Source: Betaproteobacteria bacterium
GTDB taxonomy: Bacteria; Pseudomonadota; Gammaproteobacteria; Burkholderiales; SG8-41
Reading direction: 5' to 3'
DNA: 64,000 nt
Assembly (NCBI GenBank): GCA_021730905.1
Contig: JAKFYK010000004.1
Coordinates: forward strand, 62,001 to 126,000
Shown: piece by piece, positions 62,494 through 64,000 of the stretch
Layout: every line of letters begins with the position of its first letter
Position numbering within the stretch: position 1 is the first letter of the stretch
Made by a program: the position numbers and the translations under genes
The notes under the pieces: model-generated
Told to the model about the DNA's origin: nothing
The model's input: only the letters and a program-made list of their open reading frames with translations
The model's database searches: none

Positions 62494-63379
62494 GAGCTTC
62501 AGCGGTTTGCGGTGCCGCGGGTTTAAAAAAAGGCTTGTCGCCAATAATTTGTGTGCGATGCATCACGCGGCGCGCGGCGGGATCGAATGGATTGCGCCGA
62601 TGCATGACACAGCGGTTGTCCCACATCAGCAGATCGCCTTTGCGCCAACTGTGGTGCCATGAAAATTCCGGCTTGCTGGCATGCGCCCAGATGTCATCCA
62701 GCAGTTTTTCGCTCTCGGCCAGCGGCAGCCCGGCAATATAGGCGTGGCGGCGGCGTCCGAGGTAAAGACAGGGTCTGCCGGTGACCGGGTGCGTGCGCAC
62801 CATCGGATGCAGCGTGCCGGGCGAATGGCTGGGATCGGTCACGTCTGGCATGCCGCGCCGCAGCAGGCCCGCACTGTTGCGCGTGGCGTCGTGTTTGCAT
62901 TGCAGCGTTTGCACGCGGGTTTTCAGCGCGGACGGCAGGGCCTCATAAGCAAGATACATGTTGGAGAAGCCGGTCTCGCCGCCGGCAGAGGGCACTTCAA
63001 GCGCGTAGAGCGCCGCGCCCAGCGGCGGCAGCGGGTTATATGACATGTCGGTGTGCCACACCGCTTCGCCGTCGCCCAAATCGCCGATCGGCTTGTTGTC
63101 GATTTTGACGTTGGAGATCACGCATACGAAGTCGCTGGTAGTGGTATCCACCACGTCGGCGGAATAACCCGGCTTGCGATCAAGTGCGCCAAAGCGTGCG
63201 CTGAATGTTTCAAGCTGCGGATCGGAAAGATTCTGATCGCGGAACAGCAGCACCTGATGCTGCATCCACGCAGCGTGTATTGCGTTGAAGGTGTCGCCGG
63301 ACAGCGGTTGCGCGAGATCGACGCCGGAGATTTCAGCGCCGATGCGTTGGGTGAGGGGGTGTACTGTGATGGGTGTCAT
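62486..63379 (-). CDS. TauD/TfdA-family alpha-ketoglutarate-dependent dioxygenase
   Basis: 297 residues. Fe-binding HxD (AVWHTDMSYNPLPP, about 109-111) and the distal His (RRVMHRTQIIG) with Arg for 2-oxoglutarate are present. Taurine-dioxygenase-like proteins release sulfite or hydroxylate small substrates. First gene of the leftward TauD, acylating aldehyde dehydrogenase, AMP-ligase operon. Confidence 0.9.
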   Translation of the reverse strand: MTPITVHPLTQRIGAEISGVDLAQPLSGDTFNAIHAAWMQHQVLLFRDQNLSDPQLETFSARFGALDRKPGYSADVVDTTTSDFVCVISNVKIDNKPIGDLGDGEAVWHTDMSYNPLPPLGAALYALEVPSAGGETGFSNMYLAYEALPSALKTRVQTLQCKHDATRNSAGLLRRGMPDVTDPSHSPGTLHPMVRTHPVTGRPCLYLGRRRHAYIAGLPLAESEKLLDDIWAHASKPEFSWHHSWRKGDLLMWDNRCVMHRRNPFDPAARRVMHRTQIIGDKPFFKPAAPQTAEAHA

Positions 63380-63482
63380 GAAGCAAGTCCTTGATCTATC
63401 GGATCAACCGTGCGATGCCGACGATTTTATCAGTGTGTTTGGTGGTGCTGTCTGCTACTTTGTCGGCCAAATCCATGTAAAA

Positions 63483-63508
63483 AATAATTCAATAAAAACA
63501 TATGGTTA
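63483..63508 (+). repeat. 26-bp A/T-rich dispersed element, copy 12
   Basis: AATAATT, CAATAAAAA, CATATGGTTA. Lies in the 244-base divergent gap 63380-63623, between the TauD-like gene and the homospermidine synthase. The gap holds no other gene that I can support. Confidence 0.7.
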
Positions 63509-63623
63509 CATAGTATCTAGCCTGCGCCAGTGTTGTGGCGAGCGGGGCGGATGAGTACGTCGCTCTGCCGCCGGAAAATGCTACACTGCGCGCCGTTCGG
63601 ACGGTTAACAGGCAGTTTATGAA

Positions 63624-64000
63624 ATGGCCGATAAAAAACACGTTAAATTTCCGGGAAGACTGGTGTTTGTCGGGTTCGGCTCCGTGGGGCAGGGCACGCT
63701 GCCGCTGCTGCTGCGCCACATCGACATGCCGCTTGAGCGCATCACCATACTCACCGGGGATGAGCGCGGCCAGGCGGAGGCCGAACACTTCGGCGTAAAG
63801 TTCGTCGTTCACCCGCTCACGCAGGACAATTACCGCTCGCTGCTGGACCCGCTGCTCGACAAGGGCGATTTTCTTCTCAATCTTTCGGTGGATGTTTCCA
63901 GTGTCGCGCTGATCGAGTTTTGCTACGAGAAGGGCGCGATGTATCTGGATACCTGCATCGAGCCCTGGCTCGGCGGGTACACCGATCCGACGGTTTCCGC
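63624..64000 (+). CDS. hss: Homospermidine synthase, N-terminal part (runs off window)
   Basis: About 125 codons from ATG at 63624: KHVKFPGRLVFVGFGSVGQG, a Rossmann GxGxxG start, then LPLLLRHIDMPLERITILTGDE, VHPLTQDNYRSLL and FLLNLSVDVSSVALIEFCYEKG, GAMYLDTCIEPWLGGYTDP. This pattern is that of bacterial homospermidine synthase, which makes homospermidine from putrescine units with NAD+. The 3' end is outside the window. Confidence 0.88.
   Translation, partial: MADKKHVKFPGRLVFVGFGSVGQGTLPLLLRHIDMPLERITILTGDERGQAEAEHFGVKFVVHPLTQDNYRSLLDPLLDKGDFLLNLSVDVSSVALIEFCYEKGAMYLDTCIEPWLGGYTDPTVS

Noticed and set aside
1..64000. CRISPR array, transposase, integrase, tRNA or rRNA
   Set aside because: None seen on either strand; the repeated elements found are single 26-bp sites without spacer array organisation or terminal inverted repeats.

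Overview
The window reads as chromosome of a denitrifying, facultatively anaerobic betaproteobacterium. The grounds are narK-narK-narGHJI, a cbb3 oxidase assembly cluster, HemN, NsrR/Dnr/FNR-type regulators, class II ribonucleotide reductase, three Bug-type tripartite tricarboxylate receptors (common in Burkholderiales) and universally GC-rich coding sequence. No rRNA, tRNA, CRISPR array, transposase or integrase was seen. Both ends are cut inside genes (ccoP 3' end at the left, a homospermidine synthase 5' part at the right).

Layout. 1-4.8 kb: end of ccoP, ccoG, a FixH-like gene, a small membrane protein, an FNR box, hemN and a TauE/SafE-like exporter. 4.8-17 kb: nsrR divergent from narK1-narK2-narGHJI, followed by a parvulin and a 134-aa conserved protein; between the two divergent promoters lie a near-perfect NsrR operator and an FNR box. 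After this come a 54-codon internally deleted relic of nnrS, a K+ channel, a beta carbonic anhydrase and SirB2. 18-34.3 kb: nitronate monooxygenase, a Dnr-like regulator, MFS transporter, radical SAM/SPASM protein, universal stress proteins, flavin reductase-like enzyme, CFA synthase, NrdJ, a two-component pair (PAS kinase and LuxR-type regulator), FNR, USP and a CBS protein. Ten FNR-type boxes (TTGAT-N4-ATCAA or close variants) tie these regions into an apparent oxygen/NO regulon. 34.3-42 kb: CHAD protein, Bug receptor, MmgE/PrpD, stress proteins (DUF883, USP, Hsp20), a small cytochrome c, and an SAF-domain dehydrogenase. 41.4-53.7 kb: a methyltransferase and two His/Met-rich secreted proteins, then a copper/heavy-metal island with an OmpR-type two-component system, CusF-like, DUF411, cupredoxin, two multicopper oxidases, a TolC-family protein and a CopL-like peptide. 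53-64 kb: TPR proteins, bicupin, M20 peptidase, Bug receptor, and an AMP-ligase/acylating aldehyde dehydrogenase/TauD-like dioxygenase operon.

The most unusual signal is a dispersed 26-bp A/T-rich element, with at least 12 copies of identical length in 64 kb: AAATATT-like box, nine A/T-rich bases usually ending TAAAAA, then CAAATACTTA. Nine copies lie between genes, often abutting or overlapping stop codons. Three lie inside genes (hemN, nitronate monooxygenase, acyl-CoA ligase), where they appear as A/T-rich codon patches without breaking the reading frame and apparently without adding length. I do not know a described family that matches it. Two further oddities are a DUF411 gene whose only in-frame UGA falls exactly on the first Cys of the family's CGCC motif, and the nnrS relic.

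Limits: all homology statements are from recognition of motifs, not from searches; start codons were chosen by eye from ribosome binding sites and family N-termini.
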